Source: [Chlorobium] sp. 445
GTDB lineage: Bacteria; Bacteroidota; Chlorobiia; Chlorobiales; Thermochlorobacteraceae
NCBI GenBank assembly: GCA_002763895.1
Contig: NSLH01000011.1
Span: 1-64,000 of the forward strand
Length of the DNA stretch: 64,000 bases
Reading direction: 5' to 3'
Part shown: piece by piece, positions 38,700 through 49,200 of the stretch
How the letters are laid out: every line of letters starts with the position of its first letter
How positions within the stretch are numbered: the stretch's first letter is position 1
Notes under the pieces: model-generated
What the model was told of the DNA's origin: nothing
The model's input: the letters and a program-made list of their open reading frames with translations, nothing else
Databases searched by the model: none
Position numbers and translations under genes: made by a program

Positions 38700-39120
38700 A
38701 GTTGGATTTAGGTTTGAACTTGATGCGGAACCGGACCGTCGTGCCTCTGTCAGAAAATTCGTAGCGCACATCCTCCGCAAGTTGCTTAATCAGAAAGACA
38801 CCACGACCTGAGGGCTTGAGTAAGTTCTCTTCATCGAGCGGGTTGGGCAATGCGTTGGGGTCAAAACCGCTGCCTTCATCGCGCACTTCCACATAGAGTT
38901 CACAGCCAGAGACTTCGCAGCGTAGCCATGCGCGTTTGGAAGTGTCAAGTCTATTGCCGTGCAGCACCGCGTTGTTCGTCGCTTCCGTAATCACTAACAT
39001 CACATCGTGCAAGCACGAGTCTGAAAAGCCTTGCTCTGCGGCTATTTTCTTGACGAACCGTTCAACTTTGCGAACTTCTTTAATCTCACTTTTCAGCCTA
39101 AGTTCGTAAGTTTTGTTCAT
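38680..39120 (-). CDS. RsbW-like anti-sigma/serine kinase (HATPase_c_2)
   Basis: A 146-residue GHKL ATPase started at the ATG at 39120. The N box is VITEATNNAVLHGNRLD, the G1 box VRDEGSGFDPNALPNP and the G2 box GRGVFLIKQLAEDVRYEF. Proteins of this size act as serine kinases and anti-sigma factors in partner-switching circuits with STAS-domain antagonists and PP2C phosphatases. No such partner is visible within the window, so the target is unknown. It sits 20 bases after the outer-membrane protein gene and overlaps the flavin reductase gene. Confidence 0.85.
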   Translation of the reverse strand: MNKTYELRLKSEIKEVRKVERFVKKIAAEQGFSDSCLHDVMLVITEATNNAVLHGNRLDTSKRAWLRCEVSGCELYVEVRDEGSGFDPNALPNPLDEENLLKPSGRGVFLIKQLAEDVRYEFSDRGTTVRFRIKFKPKSNCGEKHR

Positions 39121-39140
39121 CAATTTAACTTCTGAGCTAC

Positions 39141-41093
39141 TTACCACGAAAATTGCACCGCTAAAATTAAGTTTGGAATAATGCGCTGCACTGCCCCATT
39201 GATTTGTTCAACTTGATACCAGCCTCGGGCTTCAAACTCGGCATTCTGCGCTCGATACTGCACTTGCGCTGTAGGACCGATGTAAAGCACTTCTTGCTGC
39301 AAAAACTTTTCTGCGTTCAAAAACCCAAATTGCTGACGCAAAAATGCTTTTACGCCCAACGCAGTCGTGAGCACATCTGTCTGTAACCATAGTTCAAAAT
39401 GTACAAGTCGATCGTTAAACGAATTGAGCGGTCGCTCAGCAAACTCTCCCCAAAACAGTTCTCCGCGTTCATAGATACGCTGGTCGTAGAGAAATTTAAT
39501 AAAGAAGTGTTTGGAAAGAAAAACTTCAGCGGAGTCAACCACACTAAACTGACGAAATGAAAAACTGCGCACTTGCAGCGGCGTCTCAAAAGGATACACC
39601 GTGTAGTTTGCTAGCACACCAAACTCGGCATAGTTTCTGAATCCTTTACACACTTGCCACACCGCTGCTGGCGAAAAACGCAAGATAAAATTATCGGTGC
39701 TATTTGCACTTTGCTGGCGAAAAATAAATACATTACGACTCCACACCCCTATCGCTGTCAGGCTCAAGCCCAAAAAATCACTCACGCGCACACTATCAGA
39801 CACAGCAAGAAAATAACTAACCTCATCACGGTCGTCATTGTTTTCAGCCGAAGGTGTGTCGAATCGGAATCCGCGCATCTGATACTGCACACTGAATCGA
39901 TTGAGCGTCAGAGCATCTGCATTTTGAATAGCCCAGCCAAGTGAAAACGCCAGCGATGCTGCTTCAAGTGCGTTATCTCTTAGACGCTCCAAGCGCTGCG
40001 CTTCTGGCAAGTTTTGCAGCGCATTGATAGGACGATAGTTCTCTGCTTGCTGCTGATATAAAAATGACAGCGCCAGATTCAGCGACGCAGTCTGATAAGT
40101 TGCCCCTAAAAAAGTAGAGAGACGTTGCTGCGTGATTTCATTGTCGTACAGATTGCGTGTGATGTCTAAAAATTGCTGACTGTTTTCACGCGTTATGGTT
40201 CGGTATCGCAGTTCAAATCGTGCCGCTGCACTGAGTCTTTCATCAGCTTGATATGTCAGCGAATCAACTGTGTAAAGATTGCGTTCTGTTCGGCGTTCAA
40301 CTGTGGTCGTAAAACCTTCAGGAGCATTTGCTATGAAGACGTTGGAAAAGAAATCACGCTGCGCTCGTTCAAATCCACCTAAGAAAAATAGAGCGGCAGT
40401 GCGACCATAGGTTTGGCGTAGTGCAGCTTGTGCGTTCAACAGTTGATTATGGCGCGGTTGCAAAAATTCCTCACTTAGCCTTGCATTTGTTGCGAAAAGA
40501 AAATTCCCGAAGGCAAGGCTATCGAGTTCTGCCCTCACCGCATAGGTGAGCCCGCTTGAAGGTTGTCCAAGTTGCTGCTCAGCTTTTGCTCCAAGTCTCG
40601 TCTCCAGCAGTAGCCATGTCCATGGCGTATAGAAGACACCTGTTGTAAGTGCGTTTGCTTGCGCATCGTTGCGAAATAAACTGCGGCTATCGGAGAGCAA
40701 AAAATTTGAGACCTGCACCTGAACGCCCCACGTCTGACTCCAGCGCTTTTTTGCCTCGGCTTGAAATTGATTTTCATCTCGCACAGCGCGCTCGCTGGCA
40801 GTGCTAAGAAATTCTGCCAGATTCGATGTAAAATTCTCACTTGCTGAAAGCTGCCAATCGCCAAATGTGTGAAAGTATGTGGCTCTTGCACGCCAGAAAT
40901 ACGTGTTCAAAAAACGCTCAAAGGAAATGTCTGAAAATCCATTTGCATCTGACAGCGTTTGATGAGGCTGCACATGCAGTGAGTCGGGCAGGCTCCTGTT
41001 TATGTTGCTCGAATCATGTGTCTGCGCTTGCAACGCATGCACCAGTGCACAAATACATGTGAAACTGCATATTGCTGCTTGCCCGACCCACAC
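39141..41093 (-). CDS. Putative large outer-membrane beta-barrel protein
   Basis: A 650-residue protein started at a GTG at 41093. The N-terminus AAICSFTCICALVHALQAQT is a signal peptide. The body is a long series of amphipathic strands, many ending in aromatic residues, for example LASLAFSLGWAIQ-like and FLGLSLTAIGVWSRNVFIF. It closes with LILAVQFSW, whose terminal aromatic residue fits outer-membrane insertion signals. Many strands suggest a large barrel. I do not recognise the family. The CDGSH gene ends 14 bases upstream. Confidence 0.65.
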   Translation of the reverse strand: MWVGQAAICSFTCICALVHALQAQTHDSSNINRSLPDSLHVQPHQTLSDANGFSDISFERFLNTYFWRARATYFHTFGDWQLSASENFTSNLAEFLSTASERAVRDENQFQAEAKKRWSQTWGVQVQVSNFLLSDSRSLFRNDAQANALTTGVFYTPWTWLLLETRLGAKAEQQLGQPSSGLTYAVRAELDSLAFGNFLFATNARLSEEFLQPRHNQLLNAQAALRQTYGRTAALFFLGGFERAQRDFFSNVFIANAPEGFTTTVERRTERNLYTVDSLTYQADERLSAAARFELRYRTITRENSQQFLDITRNLYDNEITQQRLSTFLGATYQTASLNLALSFLYQQQAENYRPINALQNLPEAQRLERLRDNALEAASLAFSLGWAIQNADALTLNRFSVQYQMRGFRFDTPSAENNDDRDEVSYFLAVSDSVRVSDFLGLSLTAIGVWSRNVFIFRQQSANSTDNFILRFSPAAVWQVCKGFRNYAEFGVLANYTVYPFETPLQVRSFSFRQFSVVDSAEVFLSKHFFIKFLYDQRIYERGELFWGEFAERPLNSFNDRLVHFELWLQTDVLTTALGVKAFLRQQFGFLNAEKFLQQEVLYIGPTAQVQYRAQNAEFEARGWYQVEQINGAVQRIIPNLILAVQFSW

Positions 41094-41107
41094 GCTGCAT
41101 TTGGGAA

Positions 41108-41329
41108 TTATTTGTTTGCATCCGCTTTCACTTCAGAGACAAAATTGCATGTGCGGTGTGCACCATCGCAGAAAGGCTTCTTTTGACTTGCCCCGCATCG
41201 GCAAAGGAAGATGGTCGTTTTGCCTGCAAGGTCAAATGTTGCGCCGCTGGCGTCGCAGAGTTGAAAGGCTTCCTCAATGCCCTCGATTTTCAGAGGACCG
41301 TTGTTCAACACAGTGATTTTGATTGGCAT
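41108..41329 (-). CDS. CDGSH iron-sulfur domain protein
   Basis: A 73-residue protein with one CDGSH motif that would bind a 2Fe-2S cluster through three Cys and one His. The motif reads FLCRCGASQKKPFCDGAH, so the ligands Cys, Cys, Cys and His are all present. The N-terminal half (PIKITVLNNGPLKIEGIEEA) is the usual small beta domain of bacterial members. The ATG at 41329 is the natural start; an upstream ATG only adds a non-conserved stretch. Family members take part in redox or iron-sulfur transfer. It heads the minus-strand run of genes to 37324. Confidence 0.9.
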   Translation of the reverse strand: MPIKITVLNNGPLKIEGIEEAFQLCDASGATFDLAGKTTIFLCRCGASQKKPFCDGAHRTCNFVSEVKADANK

Positions 41330-41484
41330 GATTAAAATTAGATGAGTGTGAAAAAAGTTTGCATAAAAATACAAAAAATGTCAGGATGAGCCAGCGCTGC
41401 TCGAGCACCAAGTTAGGACTGCAGCAGAAACTTTCTTTTTGTTTTAGATTTGCCAGATATTTTATCACAAAATCAAACTTGATT

Positions 41485-42576
41485 ATGCCGCTCTCATTTC
41501 AGCTTGACGCTAATGTCTTAGATCACATCAAGCCAAGTGTGCGTGCGCTGTCGCCCTACACTGTAGAAGGGGGTCAGAACGCTGAAATTAAACTCAATCA
41601 AAATGAAAATCCTTACGACCTGCCCGACTGGCTCAAGCGTGAGATTATGGAGGCGTTTCTCAAAGAGCCTTGGAATCGCTATCCAAACACGTTTCCAGAG
41701 GACGCTATTGCGCGCTATGCGCAGTTTATCAACCTGCCCAAAGAGTGCATCATGATGGGCAATGGCTCTAATGAACTGATCTACACCATTTTCTTAGCCA
41801 CGCTGCGTGCTACAGCTTCTGTACTGATTCCTGCTCCATCATTTTCGCTCTACGATAAAGTCGCTGCGCTGCTTGAAGCCGAGCGCCTGCATGTTGCTAT
41901 GACACCCAGCTTAGACTTTGATACCGAGCAAATTCTCGAAGAAGCTCACCGCTCACAGCCAACTCTCATTGTGCTTTCAACGGCAAATAATCCGACCAGC
42001 AAATCCATGAAGTTTGACGATGTCGAGCGTATTGTCGCCGAAGTGCGTGCACTCGTCTTGGTCGATGAAGCCTATGCAGAATTTTCTCGTGAGCGTTCGG
42101 CGCTCGAGCTTCTGGAAAATTATTCCAACGTGATTGTTCTGCGCACGCTCTCAAAAGCCTTTTCCATGGCAGGTCTGCGCATTGGCTTTGCAATTAGCAA
42201 TCCTATGCTTACAGCCCAGCTTCTCAAGCCAAAGATTCCTTTTGCTTCCTCACGCCTTGCTGAAATTGCAACTATCAAGGTTTTAGACAACTATCACATT
42301 ATTCAAGAGACCATTCAGAAAGTGCTTGCAGAGCGTGAGCGTGTATTTCATGCACTTCGCGCTATTACACCGATTCAAGTACTGGAGAGCGACACAAACT
42401 TTCTCATTGTGATGGTCCCTTATCCGAAAGAGACTTTTCACGCGCTGAAAGCCAAAGGCATTTTGGTGCGCGATGTCTCAAAATACCCGATGATGGAACG
42501 CTGTTTGCGCATTGGCATTGGCTTGCCTGAAGAAAACGACCGTTTGCTCGAAGTATTGACTGAACTCTTTGGCTAA
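41485..42576 (+). CDS. hisC: Histidinol-phosphate aminotransferase
   Basis: A 363-residue PLP enzyme of histidine synthesis that transaminates imidazole acetol phosphate. The ATG at 41485 begins MPLSFQLDANVLDHIKPSVR, followed by the family hallmark KLNQNENPYDLPDWLK. The PLP-binding part has MGNGSNELIYTIFLA, VLSTANNPTSK, LVDEAYAEFS and the Schiff-base Lys in LRTLSKAFSMAGLRIGF. The C-terminus has VRDVSKYPMMERCLRIGIGL. Members of this fold can also act in cobalamin synthesis (CobD-like), but the motif set favours HisC. No other his gene is adjacent. Confidence 0.92.
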   Translation: MPLSFQLDANVLDHIKPSVRALSPYTVEGGQNAEIKLNQNENPYDLPDWLKREIMEAFLKEPWNRYPNTFPEDAIARYAQFINLPKECIMMGNGSNELIYTIFLATLRATASVLIPAPSFSLYDKVAALLEAERLHVAMTPSLDFDTEQILEEAHRSQPTLIVLSTANNPTSKSMKFDDVERIVAEVRALVLVDEAYAEFSRERSALELLENYSNVIVLRTLSKAFSMAGLRIGFAISNPMLTAQLLKPKIPFASSRLAEIATIKVLDNYHIIQETIQKVLAERERVFHALRAITPIQVLESDTNFLIVMVPYPKETFHALKAKGILVRDVSKYPMMERCLRIGIGLPEENDRLLEVLTELFG

Positions 42577-42595
42577 ATTTTACTTTTGAAGCCAC

Positions 42596-43351
42596 ATGCA
42601 ACACATTCGGCTGTTTCTGACGCTGCTTGCATTGTCTTTTTGCTTTACGCAACTCTCTTGCTCACAAGTTATGCCCAGCAATCATTCTGTTCATTTTGAA
42701 GATGCTGCTCCTGAGTTGCAGCGCATTCCGACCTTGCCTAACATTCGCGCGCGCATGGTTCAAACCCCTCGGCTACGCACACGCGTGCTTTTTTCGGGCA
42801 ATGAAACAGGTATACCGGTCATTTTTATCCATGGCAATCTTTCTTCAGCGACGTGGTGGGAAGAGACTATGCTGCGTCTGCCAGCCTCATATTATGCCAT
42901 CGCACCGGATTTGCGTGGATTCGGCGCTGCCGATAGCAGTGCATTCGTTGATGCACGTCGTGGTGTCGGCGACTGGGTCGACGATATTCTGGCTCTTGCA
43001 GACGCTCTGAACATCCAGCGATCTCATGTCGTTGGCAATTCACTAGGTGGCAATGTCGTGTGGGGCTTACTCTTGCGCTGCCCTGAACGTCTTATCAGCG
43101 CAACGCTTGTCGCCCCAGGCTCTCCCTTTGGCTTTGGCGGCACAAAAGATACACTTGGAACGCCTTGCTTTCCTGACTATGCTGGCAGTGGCGCCGGACT
43201 TGCCAATTCCTTCTTGCTCAACTCGATTAAGGCAGGCGACCGAGGATTATCTGCATTTTCACCACGCACAGCACTGCGCAATTTTGTCTTCAAGCCCGGC
43301 TTTATTGCATCGCGTGAAGAAGACCTCTTGACAGCAATGATGAGCGTCTAG
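42596..43351 (+). pseudogene. Truncated alpha/beta hydrolase
   Basis: A 251-residue frame with a lipoprotein-like signal peptide (LLALSFCFTQLSCS). The hydrolase fold begins with IPVIFIHGNLSSATWWEETM and IAPDLRGFGAAD. The nucleophile Ser lies in VVGNSLGGNVVWG, near residue 149. The cap region continues, but the frame ends at EEDLLTAMMSV, before the usual catalytic His and last strands. Immediately after, in another frame, the sequence becomes the tail of a TonB receptor. The gene therefore appears fused at a deletion or misassembly point and is probably non-functional as written. Confidence 0.75.
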
Positions 43352-43710
43352 CCAATGGACTCCTGTTTGGCTCTCTTGCTGTGCGATATGTTTCAGCTTA
43401 TGATTTCATCTCGGGCGTTCATTTTGCAGGTCGCTTCGGTGAGGGCACACGTACGATTGTGCCGCGCGACCCCAGCCAGCCCCTTGGTCCAACAAATCCT
43501 GCTGCGGCTACTTTTCTTTTCAACCGTGGTCCCTTGGGCGGATTTGTTACCGTCGATTTGAACCTTGGTATCAATATCACGAAAGATCTGCTCTTTTCTG
43601 TCTCTGCCACGAATTTGCTGAATACCGTTCAGCGCGAAATGGTCGCCTCGCCTGCTATCCCACGCTTTCTCTTAGCGGAGGTGCGCTATAAGATTCCTGC
43701 CTTCTATTGA
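43351..43710 (+). pseudogene. C-terminal fragment of a TonB-dependent receptor
   Basis: About 120 residues of outer-membrane receptor strands without start or plug domain: ANGLLFGSLAVRYVSAYDFI, FAGRFGEGTRTIVPRDPSQP, VTVDLNLGINITKDLLFSVS, ATNLLNTVQREMVASPAIPR. It ends LLAEVRYKIPAFY with a terminal aromatic residue, as real receptors do. Open sequence runs upstream into the hydrolase region in a different frame, with shared bases around AATGATGAGCGTC at 43336-43348. Confidence 0.75.
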
Positions 43711-43764
43711 TTGTTCTTTTGTCTTGAGTCTTATTGCAGTTGCGCATTGCTGTTGTTACAGAGA

Positions 43765-43795
43765 AAAAGGCTTGCGTGCAAGCCTTTTCTTTTTT
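43765..43795 (+). terminator. Rho-independent terminator
   Basis: AAAAGGCTTGC at 43765-43775 pairs perfectly with GCAAGCCTTTT at 43778-43788 around a two-base gap, followed by a T-rich run to 43795. It ends transcription of the hydrolase/receptor region and separates it from nuoK. Confidence 0.85.
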
Positions 43796-43839
43796 GCTGA
43801 ACACGCCATGCTCAGAGAAAAAGAGGTAGTAAGTTTTTG

Positions 43840-43846
43840 TATATTG
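43840..43846 (+). promoter_or_regulatory. Candidate -10 box (TATATTG) for nuoK
   Basis: TATATTG lies about 37 bases before the nuoK ATG and follows the terminator. Similar TATATTG boxes occur at 34425 and 61982 upstream of other genes. No good -35 or -33 partner is clear. Confidence 0.3.
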
Positions 43847-43882
43847 CTTTAAGTTTTCTCACACAAAAACGGAGCTGTAAGC

Positions 43883-44188
43883 ATGGAAATTTCTCTTTAC
43901 CACTACCTTTGGCTCTCTGCATTCATGTTCACGGTTGGCGTGGTTGGTGTGCTGGTGCGGCGCAATGCCATTGTGATTTTTATGTGCATTGAACTGATGC
44001 TGAACGCCGTCAATCTTTCCTTTGTCGCTTTCTCACATTTTCTTGTTGATATTCAAGGGCAAATGATGGTGTTCTTCGTGATGACCGTTGCGGCTGCCGA
44101 GGCTGCGGTCGGCTTAGCTATTATCATTTCGCTCTTTCGCAATAAGCAAACCATCAACATCGATGAAATCAATCTCCTAAAAGGCTAA
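43883..44188 (+). CDS. nuoK: NADH-quinone oxidoreductase subunit K
   Basis: A 101-residue inner-membrane subunit of complex I with three helices. GGAGCTG precedes the ATG. Family features are [20 protein letters not shown], whose Glu is needed for proton movement, [13 protein letters not shown], and the second Glu in [19 protein letters not shown]. It lies 33 bases before nuoL in the order usual for nuo operons. However, nuoJ is absent upstream and nuoM/nuoN are absent downstream. Confidence 0.93.
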   Translation: MEISLYHYLWLSAFMFTVGVVGVLVRRNAIVIFMCIELMLNAVNLSFVAFSHFLVDIQGQMMVFFVMTVAAAEAAVGLAIIISLFRNKQTINIDEINLLKG

Positions 44189-44221
44189 ACAAAAAAATTT
44201 CACTAGCTAATCTGCAGTTTT

Positions 44222-46136
44222 ATGCATGACTACATCTTCCTTGCAGTGCTTTCACCCCTTGCTGGATTTCTCATCTGCGGCTTGCTCGATCGCTTGAATT
44301 TCATCCGTGAAGGCGAGACCTCTCGTGAATTCTTGCTTGGACTTCTTTCTACGCTTAGCGTTGTTCTTCCTTTTGCGATTGGCATTGGGATTTTGTTTGA
44401 GCTGCTCTCACTTCCAAAAGACTTGCGACTTTTTATCACACCAATCTATGAGTGGTTTGCGGCGGGTGATTTGCGCATCACTGTGGCTTATCAGATGGAT
44501 ACACTTTCCATCACGATGATGCTGGTGGTTACAGGTGTGGGCGGCTTAATTCACTTCTATTCGATTGGCTACATGCACGGCGATGCTGGCTTTGCACGGT
44601 TTTTCAGTTATCTCAATCTTTTCATTTTCGCCATGCTCAATCTTGTGCTCGCCTCAAGCATGCCGCTGATGTTCCTTGGCTGGGAAGGCGTTGGGCTTTG
44701 TTCATACTTGCTGATTGGATTCTGGTATGACCGTCGCTTCGATGGTGTGGGTATTTCCACGACAACCGATGCTGCCAATAAAGCCTTCGTGATGAATCGC
44801 ATCGGTGATTTTGCTTTGCTGGTGGCAATGTTTCTCATCTTTCAGCGTATCGGCACACTTGACTTCAATGCCATACTCGAGCAAACCTCCGCTTTTGATG
44901 ACACACATCTGTTTTGGATTACTTTACTGATTTTTATCGGCTGCACAGGTAAATCTGCACAGATTCCGCTCTACACTTGGCTACCTGACGCTATGGCTGG
45001 TCCAACGCCGGTCTCTGCTCTTATTCATGCGGCGACTATGGTTACAAGCGGCATTTACCTTATCTCACGCCTTGCTCCACTTTATGCGCTTGCTACATCG
45101 ACGATGATACTTATTGCCGTGCTTGGTGCACTCACGGCACTTATTGCTGCCACGATTGCACTCGTGCAGCACGACATCAAAAAAGTCTTGGCATATTCTA
45201 CTGTTTCGCAACTTGGCTACATGTTTTTAGCGCTGGGTGTTGGAGCATTTTCAGCCGCCATGTTTCATTTGGTAACACATGCTTTCTTCAAGGCGTGTTT
45301 GTTTTTAGGCAGCGGTTCAGTCATTCATGCTTTGCACGAAGAGCAAGACACTCGCAAAATGGGTGGCTTACACGCCTCCATGCCAGCTACATCAATCACT
45401 TTTCTTGTCAGTGCGCTTGCCCTTGCAGGCTTTCCACTCACAGCAGGATTTTTCAGTAAAGATGAAATTCTGGCACAAACCTTTGCTTCTGGTCAGTTCT
45501 TGCTCTATGGGGTTGGGATTTTTACCGCCGCACTCACTGCCTTTTACACCATGCGCCTTTATGTGCTCACATTTTTTAGGTGCACCGCGCTACGACACAC
45601 ATCAGCCTCCGCATGAGTCGCCACTGACCATGACCTTGCCCCTCTGGATCCTTGCTGTGCTGTCTGTGCTGGGCGGCATGTTAAATTTGCCTGCCGTCTT
45701 GGTCGAGCATGGCATTCTACACAGTTGGCTTTCTTTGCCGGACCTCACGCATGCACTTTCACACACGACGGAGTGGGTCTTGCTTGGTGCCTCGAGTGTG
45801 ATTGCTTTGGGCGGGTTATGGCTTGCATATTCATCTTACTCTAAATCACCGATGGAGACAGAGAGCAGATGGCGTTTTCTACTTTCTAAAAAGTATTATA
45901 TTGACGAGTTATACGACGCAGTAGTCACTAAGCCTTTTCAAGGGCTATTGGCGCGCGGCTCCGATGCGTTTGAGAGGCTATTTTTAGATGGTGCTTTTAA
46001 TAGCTTAGGTAAAGCTACGCTTGCTTTGGGTGGAGCGTTGCGTCAGTTGCAGTCTGGTACTGCCCAAAACTATGCCATTGCTATCGCCCTTGGTCTGATG
46101 GCAATCCTCACTTTTATCGTCTTTAATATCTCGTAG
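44222..46136 (+). CDS. nuoL: NADH-quinone oxidoreductase subunit L (one frame break)
   Basis: The largest antiporter-like membrane subunit of complex I, about 637 residues after repair. Typical segments are LGWEGVGLCSYLLIGFWY, GKSAQIPLYTWLPDAMAGPT, PVSALIHAATMVTSGIYLI, and HDIKKVLAYSTVSQLGYMF with the key Lys. FFSKDEILAQ in the channel region is present. The C-terminal long lateral helix region follows. The frame breaks in the six-T run at 45572-45577. Removing one T gives YVLTFLGAPRYDTHQPPHES. A 10-base tandem duplication covers its stop codon. Confidence 0.94.
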
Positions 46137-46147
46137 TATCTCGTAGT
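46128..46147 (+). repeat. 10-bp tandem duplication at the nuoL stop
   Basis: ATCTCGTAGT occurs twice in a row at 46128-46137 and 46138-46147. The first copy contains the nuoL stop codon TAG. It looks like a simple local duplication. Confidence 0.6.
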
Positions 46148-46203
46148 ATTTTGCTCTGGCTGTATAGGTTAGTTCTGCTGGGAGGTTGGTGATACAAATA
46201 AGA

Positions 46204-49200
46204 ATGCAAAACAATAGAACCGACATAGACCCTGACCGCGCGAACGTTTCTGTCCCCTCGACAGCGAGTGAGTCGAATTCTGCATCCTCGAGTGTGAGTC
46301 CGACACCTAATTTTTTTCAGAAATGCATAGCGAGCCTCCGCGCCACTTGCGCTATCGCTCTCCCAAACTTATTTCAGAGGAGTTGCAATCTTATTTGCAA
46401 GAGTTGGAGCGTTCTCATTCAGTTGCTCATGCGCTTGATCTGCTCTCTTCGAGTCTTGCACGCACACTTTGCTTTTCGTTTGTAGCAACTGTCTTGTTCA
46501 AAGATGATTTTTCGATTTGCTGTGCGAATTTTCATTCGCTTCAATCTCGCACTGTCCAGCGCGATCTTTTTTCTTGAGCACTTAGCTGCATCCGCACACA
46601 CGCTCAAGCAGTTCTACAACGCGCTTTTTCAACATAAGAAGTACCGTTTCCACAACATCTACTGCTTTGAACAACACGAACTTGAACAGACATTAGGGAC
46701 GCTGTACTTACCAATACCCTTTGTGGAAATGACCTCTACTGGCAACCATATCGCCTCTACTCAAGCAAAGTCGACTGCGTCTTCTCTGGAGCGCATATCA
46801 CGACACACCGCAAGTGCCGCAAGCTTACATAAAGCCTCATCGCGCAAAATTCCACTTGAAATTCTTTTTCTGTTCTATAACGTCTCTTCGCGCCAGCAGG
46901 TGAACGGACACTATGCTGTGATGCTGCCGCTGCGTAAAACCGATGGCTCACTTCTCGGCGCCTGCTTCATCGGCGAAAGTTTGCGCGACATTGCCCTCTC
47001 TCAAGAGCAAGTCTTGGAGTTACAGCAAGTCCTTGACAGCTATGTTCGCACTGCAGAACTTGCAATAGAACGCCGCCTGCATTTACTTGAAACTTCTGCA
47101 CCCCATCAGATGTCGCAAGTCCCTTCTTCTGATGTGTCTGTGGGACTTTCCGATGCTCAGCCCGAACAAACAAGCGAAATGAGGGCAGTAACCGATACGC
47201 CCTTTTCACTCAATACTGCAGGCAGTGCAGATAATCATCTGGATTTGCTTCTTGCTGTTGCACAGCAGATTCGTGAGCAAAAAACGATTGAGTCTAAAAC
47301 TCAAGTCTTGGGACATGCTCTGGTGAATCTGTGCAGTTTTTCTCACTGTGCCATTATGCTTTTTCAGTCGTCTGATGAATCTCCGCAAGGTCATTTTTAC
47401 GCTTCATCGGTAAAGCCTTCACCGCGTCCTTTCTTATTGCCTAACTTTGCTCTACCGCGTTACTTATGCGATTTCATCGCTTCTTCTCCTACGCTCAAAG
47501 TTGAGCACTCATACTGCTTAAGCGGCGAACAACTTTCAGCGATTCAAACTGCTTTGGAGAATGGGGTTAAAGTTCCTGATGAATGGCTTTCCACTACGCT
47601 CTCGCAGAAACTATTAGCGCGCTTTTTTGAAGATACCGACATTGGCTTGTTTTTGTTTTTACTCTCTGGCAATACCGTCCTAGGCTATATCAGCCTTGAC
47701 CTTGAACCGGCTGAGGGGCAAGAGCGTCTGGACACCCTTGCGTTTTTACAGCGTCAGACTAAGCTTGCTTCACTTTTGAGTGATATGTTTGCGCACGACA
47801 TAGCTCGACTGCGTGCACAAGCAGACTGCAAGCAGTATGCCTTGCTCAACAAAACCCTGCATGAACTTTTAGATTCTTTTTTCCTAACCAGTTCGCGCAT
47901 TCAATCTGCAAAGACAATTTCAGAGAAGTTCGCTATTGCTTCCGAAGCTATTGTTTTGGAACTCGGTTTTACTTCTGCTTCAATTGTTTTGTATGATCGT
48001 ACAGGCCATGTTACGGCAGCACATATGTTTACTCATCCGCAAATTGACGCCGATTCTGAGAAAATCAAGTTTGAACAGCGCTATCAGCCCGGGCGTCCCG
48101 TACCTTTACGCGTGTTAGATACTCTCTTCTCGCCGAGTTTCTCAGTAGGGTATTGCTATTTCTTCGAGCCCAGGCAATTACGCGCAGTGGCATCAGGTCA
48201 AACCTTGCATGTCGGCGCTGCGCTCTTGCAAGACTACTTCAAAGGGCATCTGCATGTTCGGATGATGATTCCCCTCTATACAGAGCACAAAGAAATCACA
48301 GGCTTTATTCGCCTCGGCGCGTGGATGCTACCTGCTGATGAGCAATTTACTGCTGAATTCATTGAGCATACGAGAATCATTACACTCTTTGCTGAGCGTC
48401 TCTCTCATGAATGCTCCTTACTTCAAATTGCAGTGCAGCGCGAACAGGAGCTTGCTGCTAAATTGCGCTTAAGTAAGACTCTGACACAGCTCTTTGAAGG
48501 CAGTAGCAAAATTTCGCAAGCTACTTCACTTAGCGAGAAACTCCAGAAACTAACCAATACGCTCGTTGAGGCTGCCGGTTTGGATTTTTCTGGCGTGGTT
48601 TTGTACAATCCGAACGGTATCGTGCAATATGGCTCAAGTGCAATGGCTGGCGCAGTACCCCATAACCTAAAAGACTTCATCCACAATCTGTTTCGTCCCG
48701 GCGTAAAAATTAACTATGAGGCTTATACGACACTTTTTAGGCACGATGATTTCAGAATCTTTCCTCTGAAAGTCTACTGTTGCGATTTGCGTCAAGTTAA
48801 AGTGCTTATGCGGGACTCTTCCTCTTCACTGTCGGCTTCGACGACCACACAGGCAAATATGCTTGAAGTCCATGATACAGCAGAGCCCTTGAGCGGTGCG
48901 CAAAACTTAGCACGGTATTTTCAATGCATGTGTGAGTCCTCACCTGAAGCTGACTATTATACGCTGGTCGTACCGCTCAATGTTGGTGCCCAAACAGATT
49001 TGCAAGTCTCAGGTTTTATTTCTCTTGGCAACTTTTTGGATTGCCAAGACTTGAATGAAGCCATGACTCGCTTGACCGCAATTGACCTTTTTATCAGCGT
49101 CGTAGCAGCAGATTTGACAAACTTTTTGCTCACGGAAAATCTTGCGCAAGAATCTCAAGAGCTTTTCCAAAAGAGCCTCTTTATCCAAAAACTTTTGGAA

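Noticed and set aside
42596-43710. A genuine hydrolase-receptor fusion protein
   Set aside because: The two parts are in different frames, and the hydrolase lacks its catalytic His region.
45572-45577. Programmed frameshift in nuoL
   Set aside because: Similar one-base breaks occur in many unrelated genes at A/T runs, so sequencing error is simpler than programmed frameshifting.
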